Source of the DNA: Cichorium intybus
Taxonomy: Eukaryota > Streptophyta > Magnoliopsida > Asterales > Asteraceae
Assembly: GCA_023525715.1 (NCBI GenBank)
Contig: CM042012.1
Coordinates: 113,731,798 to 113,795,797 of the forward strand
Length of the DNA stretch: 64,000 nt
Direction: 5' to 3'
Each line of letters begins with the position of its first letter. The stretch's first letter is position 1. Under the pieces are notes generated by a model, which had not been told where the DNA came from, searched no databases, and worked only from the letters and a program-made list of their open reading frames with translations. Position numbers and translations under genes: made by a program. Positions 35,991 through 48,017 of the stretch are shown in pieces.

Positions 35991-38900
35991 ATAAGTTTAC
36001 ATAGATATGTAAAGGACATTGAGGTTAAGAGCAACGGACACACCTGTTGTTGTGTAGAATCTTGATATAGAACACAATTATTTGTACTTCACGATATTCA
36101 TCATTCGGTATGACAAATATGAGATTGCTAATCGGGATAAGCAATTGAATTGAAACCTCGAACAGTTCAAGGACTTCAAAGGAAGTACAAGTTCCACAGA
36201 ACCTGAGCGATAACATAAACTAAGAAAAGGATTTCACAGTTCATTCTCTTCCAAGAATATTAATGGTTATAATGTGTCTTAGGGAAGATAATGGAGCATT
36301 GGTCGAAACAGTTCGATCCTCAGTGTATGAGATACATTGCCAATTAGTTTCCAATAAGATGAACACTATACCAGTCAGTCCATATAAACCATACTCCGAC
36401 CACATCCTAGACTAAGTAGGTCTTGCAAACACTGCCTGAAATGTAAAGCTTGGATTATCCCACTTGTACATAGAAAGTCCAGGGTCTTGTAGTGTTCATC
36501 TGAACCTCATGACCAGCTGAACTTGATCAGCATTGTCGTTTCATTAGTTATCCTACTGTAACTAAAGAGCTCTTTTAGAAAGAACTCATGGTCCAAGGAA
36601 ACAGTGGGAGTTGGGACAGTCCTAAATGAGTTTAGGATTAGCAATGAAAGAACCTTTTAGTCATCACTAGGCTTGGAGTAGAAATCAGATTTCTGCTTTA
36701 CAACTGACATTATCTCCTCTTAACCAGTAGTATTGATCACCATCATAAGTAGTTGTGATCGGGGTGACATACCGATTAGTGGTAAAACACTGCAGTTGGT
36801 ACGGATTAGCAATCCGACTACTTGGAAGCATTGGTGTGCCCGGCTGCTGCCAAATAAGAGGACCTTAGGGCGAGACACGGTCTGTATGAAAATTTGATTG
36901 ATTTTACACCTGGTCTAAAAACCAGTGAGAGTAACTGAGTTATCAAAAGAAAGCAACATGGACATATACATACCTTCAGAGCATCTAGTTGAGTGAGTCG
37001 ACACTCAGAGTTAAGCAATTGATTCCGAGTAAAGCACTCTCAATAGCAGATGAAATCCGAGAGGATTCTGCGTGGCATAGTGTGAGTCGTTAGTGGAGCG
37101 TGTGTGGTTTACTGGCACACTAATAGGGACACACATAGAGCATGCCATTACAAAAGGTACATGGCCTTGGGTTTCGTCCCACGGGCATCTCGCAAGAAAG
37201 GATATTCAGATTCTCAAAATATGCCAAAGGATTGGATTTTGAGAAAGGACTGAAAGATTTACATTAAAATGTCAGAAAGGTTTGGATTCTCAAAATGCAC
37301 CATAAGTCCTGGATTTTGTGAATAGTCTATAACCATGTCAAAGCCAGTGGGAGTCGCCGTTATCTACTATCTCCATACGTGGGATACATAATGTTTCTAG
37401 GAAACGTCTCTTTTCGTTACAAAGTGTAATGACTTGGTGTTAAGAGACAGATCGCTATGAAAGCCTTAATAGAAATACGGCATACTCAGGTGGTTGTAAA
37501 CGTCTATGAGATAGATCCAGATTCTGCCAAGATGATCTTGATGAGATTCAAGATGCATAGACTTAGGAAAAGTTTTCTTATCATTTCAAAGTGTGATGAC
37601 TTGGCGTGAAAGAAACTAAGAAGGTGCAATATACTCACATAATTCAAAGTCATCTATTAGATAGATGAAATCACCAGCATAGACCTAGCCATTCTAAGCA
37701 TGATCTTGATAAGATTCAAGATGCATGAGAAGAGTCTCCGAAAGGAAATAGTTTTTCGAAAATCATGACACAAGGATTATGAATAATCTTTGGATTCCGA
37801 AAAAGGTTTGGAATAAGATTGGATCGGGTTCCACAAATTTCTTGGATCGATCCTAATGTCATGAACATGTCCTGATGACTTGATGCTTAGGGCATAGTAA
37901 GTTGGATTCAGGACATTGTCTGGCTGGGAGTACTGGATGGATTGTTTGAACTCAAGAGAGAAACATTGGGAAATGATTAGGGTGAAAGTGATAGGGTTAA
38001 AATTTGAAAGATTTTTCAAAGTGGTAATTATTAACATCGGGACATGATGTTAAAGGACTTCATGGTTAAAGAATCTCGTTGGTATTATGATGGAGCGCGT
38101 GTGGTTCACCGGCACATCATAACGCCTCGAAATAGTCTTAGGGTGCAGTCAAGTAGACTAAAGACCCCAGAACCATAGGAAGTCACAGTACACATTACCA
38201 GAATTGAGGTAGGAGAGAAATTGACAGGATAACATATTGAGATGTTATTGGATGAGCATCCGATTGGATCATCTGCAATAAAATGTATAAGTATAAGATA
38301 GTTTGGATACATAGAAAGAGTGTAAGGTTGATAAAGACATAGATGTAAGATTAGAATTGAAAGTTTAAAAGAAATCTTGAAACCGATAATAGTTTATGAA
38401 AAGGTCCGACTTGGTGATTACCTTGTGAAGACTTGGTAATAAGCAGGAGTAGCTGCCAGTCAGATCTTTATGTTTCACTTTTGCATGTTTTACTTCCCGA
38501 ATAATTTAATTATTCAGAAAGGTCCACAGTCGCTCATACTTTGGGAAGTAAGTACTGAATCAAGACTGTCATGAATTGGTTTGTAGACTGTCTAAGGAGT
38601 TAGACATAGCAATAGGATTGCTACCACATTCATGAGTACTTAGAAATAGAGATTTAAGTATTGGATAAACCCACGCTCAATAGATTGCTTCATGGATTAT
38701 ATCACAAGCAATGTTGAGACGATAATATCTTATGATCTTGAAGTGGAGAGATATGAGTTATAATTTACAAGGCAGTTGTTCATTGATAATACGAAAACGC
38801 ATCGGTAACTCGATGTTATAGAACGTGTTGTTGTGAATGATTTGACTGGTAAAAGATATAAGCATATAAGTCAAAGCTTATTCGATCCTTGACCATGATA

Positions 38901-39225
38901 GGAAACAGATATCTGTAGGCCTCTCGATGATTTTGAAGTTGACTAAAGTGCTGGCCAGCCTGGACTAAATTGATATGTTCAATTAGAAGTTCCAAAGTCA
39001 TAAGCAGAATCGGAAATCGGGAAACAGAGTATCGGACAGAGATTGATCTCAATCCATGTCTCGTGTCTGAAAATATCTTGTTAGACGAAGGATCATATGA
39101 TCACTTATCTTTGGACAGAACTGACTAGGTCAGAGTTCGGCAGCGGTTTCTAGGAAGCTACAGTTGCTAAATTAATTAGAGGGTAAATTGGTAATTTTAG
39201 TCATAGACTTATCCAAGTGGGAGAC
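35991..39225 (+). other. Non-coding interior of the gag-only element
   Basis: 3.2 kb without a frame longer than about 90 codons and without pol motifs. It contains two copies of the ~25-bp motif (37094 and 38091) and near-duplicate phrases (GGTTTGGATTCTCAAAATG/GATATTCAGATTCTCAAAAT at 37200-37320; AAGATGATCTTGATGAGATT at 37528 and a relative at 37699). The polypurine tract lies at about 39214-39225. Confidence 0.7.
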
Positions 39226-39604
39226 TGTTGGATTAGGTGTCTAAGCCATGACTAATAATTAGTATTTATCTAATTAATAGTAGCATAGTCCATTTGGGTT
39301 GCCCTCATAGTTGGAGGATTGGCAAAAAGTCCGGTAGAGAGAAAGATTGATTTATTATGTTATTAATAAATCAATAGAAGTTAAATAAATAGTTTATTAA
39401 TATATTTAAGTGATAATATATTAATTAAAAACTATAATAATTAATTAGAAATTTTTCTGAAATTAATTGGAATTAATTTGGCAGTTAAATTGATTAATTA
39501 AAGGTGCAGGGACTAAAACTGTAATTATTCGATAGTTGAGTAAGTGGCAGTGTGAGTGACCATGTGGTGGTCGAAAAAATATATATATAGATATATATAT
39601 TTTC

Positions 39605-39701
<97 letters not shown>

Positions 39702-40087
39702 CAGATAAATGGTGTTTGAATGATTAAAATAATAGTTTATCTTAATTCGAATTCAAAAAGGCTTATCTGTAACGATTATCTGATCACCACATGGAGGCTA
39801 TAAATAGGGAGGCTCTCCCTAAACCCTAGACCACGAATTTTAACTCTCTCTCCCAAGGAATTTTTGGCCAAGAGCTCAGCTAAGGGTGTGACTGCATTTG
39901 AGGCAAGAGACTTCTGTTGCTTTGCTTCCAAGATTCACTTTAAGGTTGTTTTTTCTTGATCTTTCTTTTAGTTTATCTTTTTCTGGCCTTCTAGTATATG
40001 TTATATGTTTAATTAGAAGAAAACCTAGATCTATATAGGTTGCATGTGAACTTAGGAATGTAGTTCATAGTTGCAGAAAAGCTTTCA
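39226..40087 (+). repeat. 3' LTR of the gag-only element
   Basis: 862 bp, beginning TGTTGGATTAGGTG and ending AAAGCTTTCA. Its (TA)n tract is about 95 bp. Several substitutions relative to the 5' LTR indicate an older insertion than the other two complete Copia elements. Confidence 0.9.
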
Positions 40088-40092
40088 GGTTT

Positions 40093-40429
40093 ATCGATAG
40101 TTATTTATTTGTTCAACACAACGCATCAAAGTCAACCAACTACAGATGACCAGGAAGTATTTATTATACTTTTCGTCTAGTGTTTTATCGAGACCCTTCA
40201 CACATATACTGATATAGGGGGAGCATGGGAAGATCCTGATATCCGATATTCTCCTATCCATATTATTTATTTTGGATCGAGCTTTTGTGATAAAAAAAAC
40301 AGGAGAGAATACATGATAAGCATCTAGTTTTATGTTTTGTTTCTTGAGTCGTCTACAAATGAAGAATTCTTTAGCACTACAATGCGATCTGACACTGATT
40401 TTTGGTTATCACTGATCAAATTTATTGCT
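40093..40429 (+). mobile_element. Host element, segment 3 of 3
   Basis: Continuation after the GGTTT duplication. A purine block AGGGGGAGCATGGGAAGA at about 40218 could be its polypurine tract, but no LTR start matching TGTTGGTACT follows, so the 3' end is undefined. Confidence 0.4.
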
Positions 40430-40930
40430 CCACCACAACCACTACCCACCACCTCCTCTACCACCATCACCCACCTCCACCACTCACCGCGCACCATCGT
40501 CACCATCACCACTACCACCCACCATCGTCACCTACCTCCGCTACCGCCACTAACCACTGCCATCACCCCCTAACATTGCCACCGCCGCCACAATTACCGC
40601 TGCCGCCACCAACACACCACCGCCACCCACCATCACCACCACCCACCAATACCACCACCACCATCACCCACCACTACCGCCACCGCCACCCACCACCACA
40701 ACTACCACCACCACCCATCCCCACCGTCACCACCTACCATTATCTCCGCCACCACCACCACTCACCACCGTCACCCACCATCACCACTACCATCACCACC
40801 ACCACCGCCACTACCATCGCCGTCACCCTCACCACCACTAGCAGCCACCACCACCACAACCACCGTCACCCACCATCGCCGCTGCCACCACCCTCCACGC
40901 CAACCCATCACCACCACTACCCACCACTAA
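40430..40930. repeat. CAC/ACC-rich simple sequence, 500 bp
   Basis: Imperfect CACCAC, CCACCATCACC and CCGCCAC repeats. All forward frames read as Thr/His/Pro strings, one of them open for 177 codons; this reflects composition only. Confidence 0.9.
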
Positions 40931-41405
40931 AATAGGATTATGCAAACAAACAAGAAAGACAAATTTGTCATTTACATATATTCCAATTTCATTTCCATTT
41001 CCTGCCAACCAAAAAGAATATTGAATTGGATTCTGATTCCTGACATTTTCTAATTCATTGACAAACTTCAATTCATTAAAATACTTTCTACGAACCAAAC
41101 TCCACCTAATGGTTTTCCTTAATGAATTTTAAGTTTAAAAATATAAAATCCATCCCCAAAACCAGCCACATAATCGATGATGTTTTTAGATATAACGATT
41201 TTCTCTACACACGAAATGTAAGTGATGAAGAGAAACATACAATCACACAAGAGGAAAGATATTGGGCAGAGCAACGACGCAGGGAGAAACACAAATGAAG
41301 GACACAAATGAAGGAGAAGGCGGCGATTGTGTTTAAAAATTTTGAATTGAAGAATTTCGGGAAGTAAGCGATGTTTTCCATTTTTGTGGGTAGCTTTTTT
41401 TTTTA
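40931..41405. other. Intergenic, no feature seen
   Basis: Mixed sequence without a recognised exon; it ends in the T-run at the border of the palindromic element. Confidence 0.4.
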
Positions 41406-43231
41406 GGGTTTATTTCATAAAAAACCTTACATTTACAACTTTTTTCTGTTTAAACCTAAAACTTTATTTTTTATCAAAAAAGACCTAAATTTTGGAGAAA
41501 CTTTTTAATTTAGACCCTTAACCGGTTTTACAGGTTATACATATATTTTTTTTTCATAAAAAATCCTAATTTTTTTATTTTTTTCAAAAAAAACCCTCAA
41601 TTTCAGTGATTTTTTCAAAAAGAAAATTTTTTATTCGTTTTTGTAATTGACATAACTTTCATATACGATGTCCAAATTCTACGATCTTTATATCCCTGGA
41701 AAGGTCGTAACTAATACTACAACTTTGCTTTACTGACTTTTGTTTAAATATGTTCAGATATTTCGCTACACTGGTTTGTTTTCTTATAATAGTTGTATCT
41801 TTTGCATACGAGCTCCGTTTTCGACGTTCTATAAGTCGACGGATTCGTAAACACGAATACATCGTGTAATGAATATTATTTAAACCAAAATATTATTTGT
41901 ATGATTTATCGAATTTTACGATATTGTAGTCTATTATTCGAAATTATAGCGTTTACTCGATAATTGATTTGAAATAACGTATTGTAGTATTATAATTTCC
42001 AATAATACATTAGGAAAGTTTTGAAAATTAGATTTCAACGTATTATCCTAATTTGCGCTCTGGTTGACCCTTGTTGACCAAATTTGATGGATGTCACAGA
42101 CGAGGTCGCAAGAAAGTGACGACGTGACATTTATGTGGTTGGAGTTTGAACGGTACAATTTAAACATTCACGAGCGGATGAAATTTGAAAAATAAAAGCT
42201 TACGAAGACAAACAATGAGCCCATGATCAACAACGAGCCCGTGAATAAACTCGTAAATGGCCTAAATTAAAAAATTTTAGGAAAAAGAAAAAATTGAGGG
42301 TTTTTTTCGTAAAAAAAGAAAAAAATTTGGGGTCTTTTAGTCGACGACAAAAACTTTATGTCTTTTAGTCGTTGTTTTTCTTCGCGGGCTCGTTGTCGAT
42401 CATGGCGGGATCGTTGTTTGTCTTCATAAGCCTTTTATTTCAAATTTCATCCGCTTGTGAAGGTTTAAATTGTACCGTTCAAACTCCAACCACAAAAGTG
42501 CCACGTCGTCTCTTTCTTGCGACCCCGTCTGTGTAATCCGTCAAATTTGGTCAACAAAAGTCAACAAAGGTCAACCAGAACGCAAATTAGGATAATACGT
42601 TGAAATGTAATTTTCAAAACTTTCCTAATGTATTATTGGAAATTATAATACTACAATACGTTATTTCGAATCAATTATCGAGTAAACGCTATAATTTCGA
42701 ATAATAGACTACAGTATCGTAAAATTCGATAAATCATACAAATAATATTTTGATTTAAATAATATTCATTACACGATGTATTCGTGTTTACGAATCCGTC
42801 GACTTTTAGAACGTCAAAAACGGAGCTCGTATGCAAAAGATACAGCTATTATAAGAAAACAAGTCAGTGTAGCGAAATATCTGAACATATTCAAACAAAA
42901 GTCAGTAAAGCAAAGTTGTAGTATTACTTACGACTTTTCCAGGGATATAAAGTTCGTAGAATTTGGACATCGTATATGAAAGTTATGTCAATTACAAAAA
43001 CGAAGAAAAAAAAAATTTTGTGAAAAAATAACTGAAATTGAAGGTTTTTTTCGGAAAAAAGAAAAGAAATTAGGGTTTTTTTCTGAAAAAAAAATATGTA
43101 TAACCTCTAAAACCGGTTAAAGGTCTAAATTAAAAAGTTTCTCCAAAATTTAGGTCTTTTTTGAAAAAAAATAAAGTTTTAGGTTTAAACAGAAAAAAGT
43201 TGAAAATATAAGGTTTTTTATGAAATAAACC
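41406..43231. mobile_element. Near-complete palindromic DNA element, copy 2 (1.83 kb)
   Basis: The two halves are inverted copies over almost their whole length. The outer ends read GGTTTATTTCATAAAAAACC on both strands. Deeper blocks such as ACCTAAATTTTGGAGAAAC, GAGCTCCGTTTTCGACG and AATACATTAGGAAAGTTTTG have their inverse on the right arm. Even the centre (about 42110-42530) is imperfectly symmetric around GACAAACAATGAGCC and GGGCTCGTTGTC. No transposase is present. The flanks are runs of eight or more T, so the target duplication cannot be measured. It shares family sequences with 12053-13478. It is best described as foldback or MULE-like with extreme arms. Confidence 0.8.
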
Positions 43232-44173
43232 ATTTTTTTTAAATTTAACAACAAATCTATTATAATTCTGCTCCTAAACTAATCTTGGTTTCACCTATGC
43301 CTTTGCCTTTGTGATATTTGAACCTTCAACCTCAAATAGGGATGACGTGGCCTTTTGTGGATAGTTTATTTTATTTTCCCGAAGAAGCGCACTTAAGTTC
43401 CCGATTTTAGAATTCTAGAATAAGTATGTTCTCTTTGTTTTTACGGAAATTTAAATTAAATATAATAATGTTATGATATACATATAAACTTTTAGTGGTA
43501 TTTATTATGCCACTAAATGGAAACTAGTGTCACAGATGCCATTATAGCTATTAATTTTTATGGTGACGTGAACAAGTATCATTAAAAATATATTATAGTG
43601 ATACAAAAATATACTACTAAATATCATTTTATTCGTAATATAATTAAAAAAAATTGGGAGATTTTACAAACTTCAGTCCCAAGGCGGCCGACTATGTTAC
43701 CTAGATTTGCATATTTTGCAAAATATTAGCCGCTCTTGAAGTGTTTACGAAACCAAAAGATAGCCCAAATAGTGTAATTTTGTTCATATTAGCGGCGACA
43801 ATCATTGCCGCTATTGTTCTCCTTTCTTATAGTATAAGCAGTTTATGATATCGCGCTTTGTCTAGCTACTCCGCAAATTTATGTAGCTTGCAAACACTAT
43901 TTCTTGGTATATGTTGAAAAATGTTAATAACTCCACTCAAATTTAAGGAATCCACAAAGTAAAGATTCCTTGATTCCAAGTGCATTTTCTTCTGTACAGA
44001 AGTTATCTAGCTAATGTTGCAGAAAACCGAAAAACACAGTAAAAATATTGAGACAATAAATCACAGATTCAAAATTATAAATAGAACTTGGATGCAGGAT
44101 ATATAGTTTCTGCACAACGAATTCTATGTAAGACAAGTATTACTACAACATTAACTTGTCATTAACATCACCA
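43232..44173. other. AT-rich, with a possible relic CACTA end
   Basis: At 43787-43844, TTAGCGGCGACAATCATTGC, GCCGCTATTG and a terminal CTTTCTTATAGTA resemble the right sub-terminal and terminal sequence of the CACTA family next door (terminal G of CTATAGTG mutated). No matching left end was found. The rest is AT-rich without genes. Confidence 0.4.
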
Positions 44174-44189
44174 CACTACAAGAAATACA

Positions 44190-44480
44190 GGCAATACCGG
44201 CGACGCCATTAGCGGCGACAGCCGGTATTACCGGCGACACACAAAACACGCGTCTTAGCCGTCCGTGAATTCCTCGATCCGACGGTCAAAAAGGAAGCGG
44301 GAAAATTTGCCTCCAAAGGCGTCGCCGCTAATGCCTCAGACGTCGCCGCTACTACTATGTCACGCGGATCGCCATCTGAACCGTCCATTGCGTTACCATC
44401 TGACGGTAAAAAAAAAAAGCGGCTTTTTGTCGCCGCTATTTCCCTCTTCCGTCGCCGCTAAAAGTCTGCGAACAGACTTA
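44190..44480. repeat. Sub-terminal GGCGAC repeats, left
   Basis: About ten copies of ccGGCGAC, AGCGGCGAC or GTCGCCGCT lie in both orientations, matched by a similar cluster at 47690-47865. A 97-codon frame through this region (44265-44558) is a by-product of the GC-rich repeats. Confidence 0.85.
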
Positions 44481-45060
44481 ACCTCTTCGCCATCCCCATT
44501 TCGTCTGTTACGCAACACAAACACCCTCTCCTTTTCTCTCGATTATTCCGGCGATTGAGCGGTATTTTCCGACCACCACCACCCCAAAACATCCCCCGGT
44601 GCTCTCTTTCACTTCTACCGGCGGTTTACTTCTCTTTACCGGCGATCCCGTTTTAATTCCGGCGACACATCTCTTTTTCGGCGATTAGCTTCTGTTTTCC
44701 GGCGATAGCTTCTCTTTTCCGGCGAGATTTGTCATCTATTGTGTAAGTTTTTTGATTATCTACTTATATTGTGTTAAATGTTGATTTTTAACCAACTTTT
44801 TCTCTTGTTAGAACCACCACCACCACCACCAAGAACACCACCTGCTTCACCGCCGGCCACCTGCCGGAAAAACGCCCCCACCGCCGGCCACCTGCTTCAG
44901 AAACAACATCTACCACCATAAGTATGTGTTAATGATTTTTGCAATTTTGTTAAAGTCTTAATATGTTAAGTTCTTAATGTGTTAAGTTCTTGAAAAATGA
45001 CTTATTATAAGCTATTAATAGTTTATGAAAAAATGTTTAATGGTTTTGATTTGTTTTGGA

Positions 45061-45260
45061 AGTGATGGTGTTAAGTTCTTAATATGTTAAGAACTTAATT
45101 TTTAAGTGATTAATTATTAAGTGCTTAACATGGAAAATGATTTGGAAATACTAATATGTTTGGAAAATGTATAATGTGATGGTGTTGTTAAGTTCATAAT
45201 GTGTTAAGTACTTAATTTTTAAGTGTTTAATTATTAAGTGCTTAATTTGAAAAATGATTT
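45061..45260. repeat. Tandem duplication, ~114-bp unit, in the CACTA leader
   Basis: Two copies contain GATGGTGTT, AAGTTCTTAATATGTTAAG, TTAATTATTAAGTGCTTAA and ATGATTTGGAA. 45275-45380 adds a threefold 33-bp repeat of ATATAATGTTTAAATTGTAA. Confidence 0.75.
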
Positions 45261-45579
45261 GGAATATAAATGTAACGTTTAGATCGTTTTAAATATAATG
45301 TTTAAATTGTAATTCTAAAAAATATAATGTTTAAATTGTAAATTATAAAAAATATAATGTTTAAATTGTAAACTTAATTATTAAATACGTAATTATATAG
45401 ATTTTTTAAATCATTTTAAATATAACGTCTAAATCGCAAATTATAAAAAATAAAAGTATACGTTAATGTAACGTTTTAATAAAATTATTTAAACCTAATT
45501 AACCTAACAAAATATAAACTTATTTGAACCTAAACTCTAAATTTAAACCGTAAACACAAAACAAAAACATAAATTTATT

Positions 45580-45690
45580 TAATCCTAAACCCTAAACCCT
45601 AAATATAAACTTATTTAAACCATAAAACTTAAACTCTAAACCTTAACCCCTAAACACTAAACCCTAAACCCTAAACCCTAAACATAAACT
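45580..45690. repeat. Interstitial telomere-like (CCCTAAA) repeats
   Basis: Short runs of the plant telomere heptamer CCCTAAA occur at 45583-45604 and 45655-45682 (about three perfect copies each), with degenerate AAACCATAAAACTTAAAC copies between and after (to about 45740). They lie in the non-coding leader upstream of the CACTA gene. Confidence 0.85.
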
Positions 45691-45902
45691 TATTTAAACC
45701 ATAAAACTTAAACTCAAAACCCTAACCCCTAAACTAAAAACATGAACTTATTTAAATCGCAAATGTTGTAGTGTTTAGGTACTCTGAAAAGTAAACTATA
45801 CAAATACTTTATCCGATTTAAACCCTAATATATGTTCCAGTTGCATAATGCCTATCGATAAAAGCTGGACTACTAATCCAAAACGTATTTATGTGTTAGG
45901 AG

Positions 45903-47463
45903 ATGACATCGTTTTGGATGATGCTACTTTATATCATGGCCGATGTGATGGGCCATGGTGGAGATGGGGCCGGGGATCCACCACTTCCGCCTTGGAGAGG
46001 CGCGGGTCTACATGAGATGGACGGTAAGTGTTATTATAATTTTTTAATTTATTGTATTTATTCATTTATTATAACAATCGTGACTAATATTTTTAAATTT
46101 ATATTACAGGTGTACCGGCAAGAAGAAAAACGAGAGGTAAAGCTAAAAACCTTGAACTGCAACGACATCGCGATAAGACAGGGCAAAAATTTACATTGGA
46201 GTTTGATAGAGCGACTACGTATACCCCGGTTGGTAGACCGTATGACCTCTTTGTTCGTGAGGTGGGGATATACATGTGGAATAACATGTCCTTTGATCGA
46301 AAAGATTGGAACACTGTTACCAAAGCCGAGAAGGATGCATTAGTACATCATCTCAAGGTAAATTATTTATATAACTTTATTTTTGTATGTTATTTATTTA
46401 TTTATTTATTTATTTTTACTTGACTAAGTTATTTTCAATTTGTAGAGGAACTTCGATTTTGATGCGATTGAGGATGATTGCGAGCGTATGCATTTGAAGG
46501 GTGGTATTGATGCGGTGCTGATGAAGCGGTATAGGGACCGGAAAAGTGATGCAAAAGTTAAGTTTGATGAGGCAGGAGGATATAATGATATAGACAGGGC
46601 TAGAGCTCACCCCCCCGAGGGTATGCTTCTTCAAAATTGGAACAAAACTATAGACTTTTTTTGCACACCAGAATATCGACGGCGATCTGATGCTAACAAA
46701 GGAACCCGTGAAAAACAACAATACACCAACCGTGGGGGACAAGCACATATACCAACGCTTGTTTCAAATCGGTAATGCTTTGTATATATATTACCGCTTG
46801 TTTCAAATCGATAATGCTTTGTTTCAAATCTAATTTTTTATCGTTAAACAGGGTAGAAAGAAAATCGAACAATTCAAGAAGGCTCACACCCGCAAAGATG
46901 GGACATGGGACAGTGACCTGGCTTATCAACAATATGTAAGTGTTTATACAAAAAAATTAGTTCAACATCATTATTATATTTAATATATGTAAAATGCTAA
47001 CTTTTTATTTATTTATGTAAAATGCAGATTGAGTTGGAACGTGAGTTTGAGTTATTAAACGATCCCTCCCCGGAACCCGCGAAGGAAGTTGGGGTATTTG
47101 AAAAGGTGTTGGGTTCTCGCCGTGGACATTACAAAGGGATTGGCCGTAAACCTCCCGTGACTCCGACAATACCGCCTCATTTTGATGTAGGCCAACCTTC
47201 CCAAGAAGCACCTACAAAGGTAAATATTAATTGTTAACTACTTCATTGTTAAATAATTAATTTATTTTTAACTAATAATATACATTTTTATTTTTTTGAA
47301 GGATGCGCTTGCACAGATGCTTGAGGATCCAAGACACAGAGATGCGTTGGCAGAATTTTTACGTACGTACACGCCAGGGCACGGTAGTGGAACGAGCAAG
47401 GGTGCCGGGGATACCCAAGGTGATGAAGGCGATCAAGATGATCAAGACGACGACTTAGAGTAG
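45903..47463 (+). CDS. Ptta/En/Spm-type transposase-associated protein (spliced)
   Basis: Six exons: 45903-46023, 46110-46357, 46446-46771, 46852-46935, 47028-47219 and 47302-47463. All have GT/AG borders, and the stop is TAG 47461-47463. The protein reads MADVMGHGGDGAGDPPLPPW, then RRKTRGKAKNLELQRHRDK, then TPVGRPYDLFVREVGIYMWN, then WNTVTKAEKDALVHHLKRNF. It continues with a basic middle, a coiled region IELEREFELL and an acidic tail DEGDQDDQDDDLE. The RG-x-TRG...PVG...F-x-R-x-(V/L)G...W pattern is that of the plant Transposase_24 (TNP1-like) family. It probably binds the GGCGAC sub-terminal repeats, by analogy with TNPA. The start could also be ATG 45936. The exon 3-4 junction is one base out of phase as drawn, beside a duplicated GTTTCAAATCG-TAATGC phrase, so there may be a frameshift or an unrecognised junction. 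Confidence 0.7.
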
Positions 47464-47604
47464 TTTCTTATTTTTGTTATTTGACTATGTTAATTTGTGT
47501 AAAGAAGATTATGTTTTAGATATTAGTATTTGTTTGAAATTGTTTATCGCGTATGTTGCTTCATTTATTACAATTTTGATTTTATATTAAAAGTATTCAT
47601 AATT

Positions 47605-47611
47605 CTAAAAA

Positions 47612-47654
<43 letters not shown>

Positions 47655-47660
47655 TAATAA
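47605..47660. repeat. (AAT)n microsatellite
   Basis: About 15 AAT units, once interrupted, downstream of the CACTA gene stop. Confidence 0.9.
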
Positions 47661-48017
47661 TTTAAAAATATAATAAAAAATAACCTTTAGCGGCGACAGT
47701 TGTCCTCTTTAGCGGCGACGCCCTCTCCGGTGACACGTCATCACCGGAAACTGAGACAACCATTAGCAGCGACGTCTTTACCGGCGACGCATTAGCGGCG
47801 ACGTTTAGGCATTAGTGACGAACTATTTGCGGCGACTCAATAGCGGCGACATGTCGCCGGTAAAGGTAATAACCCGTTTCCTTGTAGTGGCATTTAACTT
47901 TGTAGAATTGACTACCTATTTATGCTACACTTTTACAGTTTTAAGTACTTTAATAAGTACCCCACTACAGTTAGAAGCTATCAAAATTTCCAACAAACTA
48001 ATTAATGATAATATTAA

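Larger units (their letters stand above)
44174..47889 (+). mobile_element. Compact CACTA element (3.7 kb) with one spliced gene
   Basis: The left end is CACTACAAGAAATACAGGC (44174) and the right end is the inverse, ...CGTTTCCTTGTAGTG (47889). Flanking trinucleotides are CCA and GCA, a one-mismatch 3-bp duplication. Both sub-terminal regions are dense in AGCGGCGACG and its inverse CGTCGCCGCT (44190-44480, 44520-44720 in part, 47690-47865). The only gene is a Transposase_24-type protein; a TNP2-like catalytic transposase is absent. The element therefore supplies, at most, a DNA-binding subunit. Confidence 0.85.

Noticed and set aside
40402..40935. 177-codon His/Thr/Pro-rich frame
   Set aside because: It is a translation of CAC/ACC simple sequence; overlapping frames look the same.
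44265..44558. 97-codon Arg/Ser-rich frame in the compact CACTA
   Set aside because: It runs through the GGCGAC sub-terminal repeats and has no family resemblance or splice link to the element's gene.
45580..45740. True telomere or chromosome end
   Set aside because: Only a few perfect heptamers occur in each run, within an internal transposon leader.
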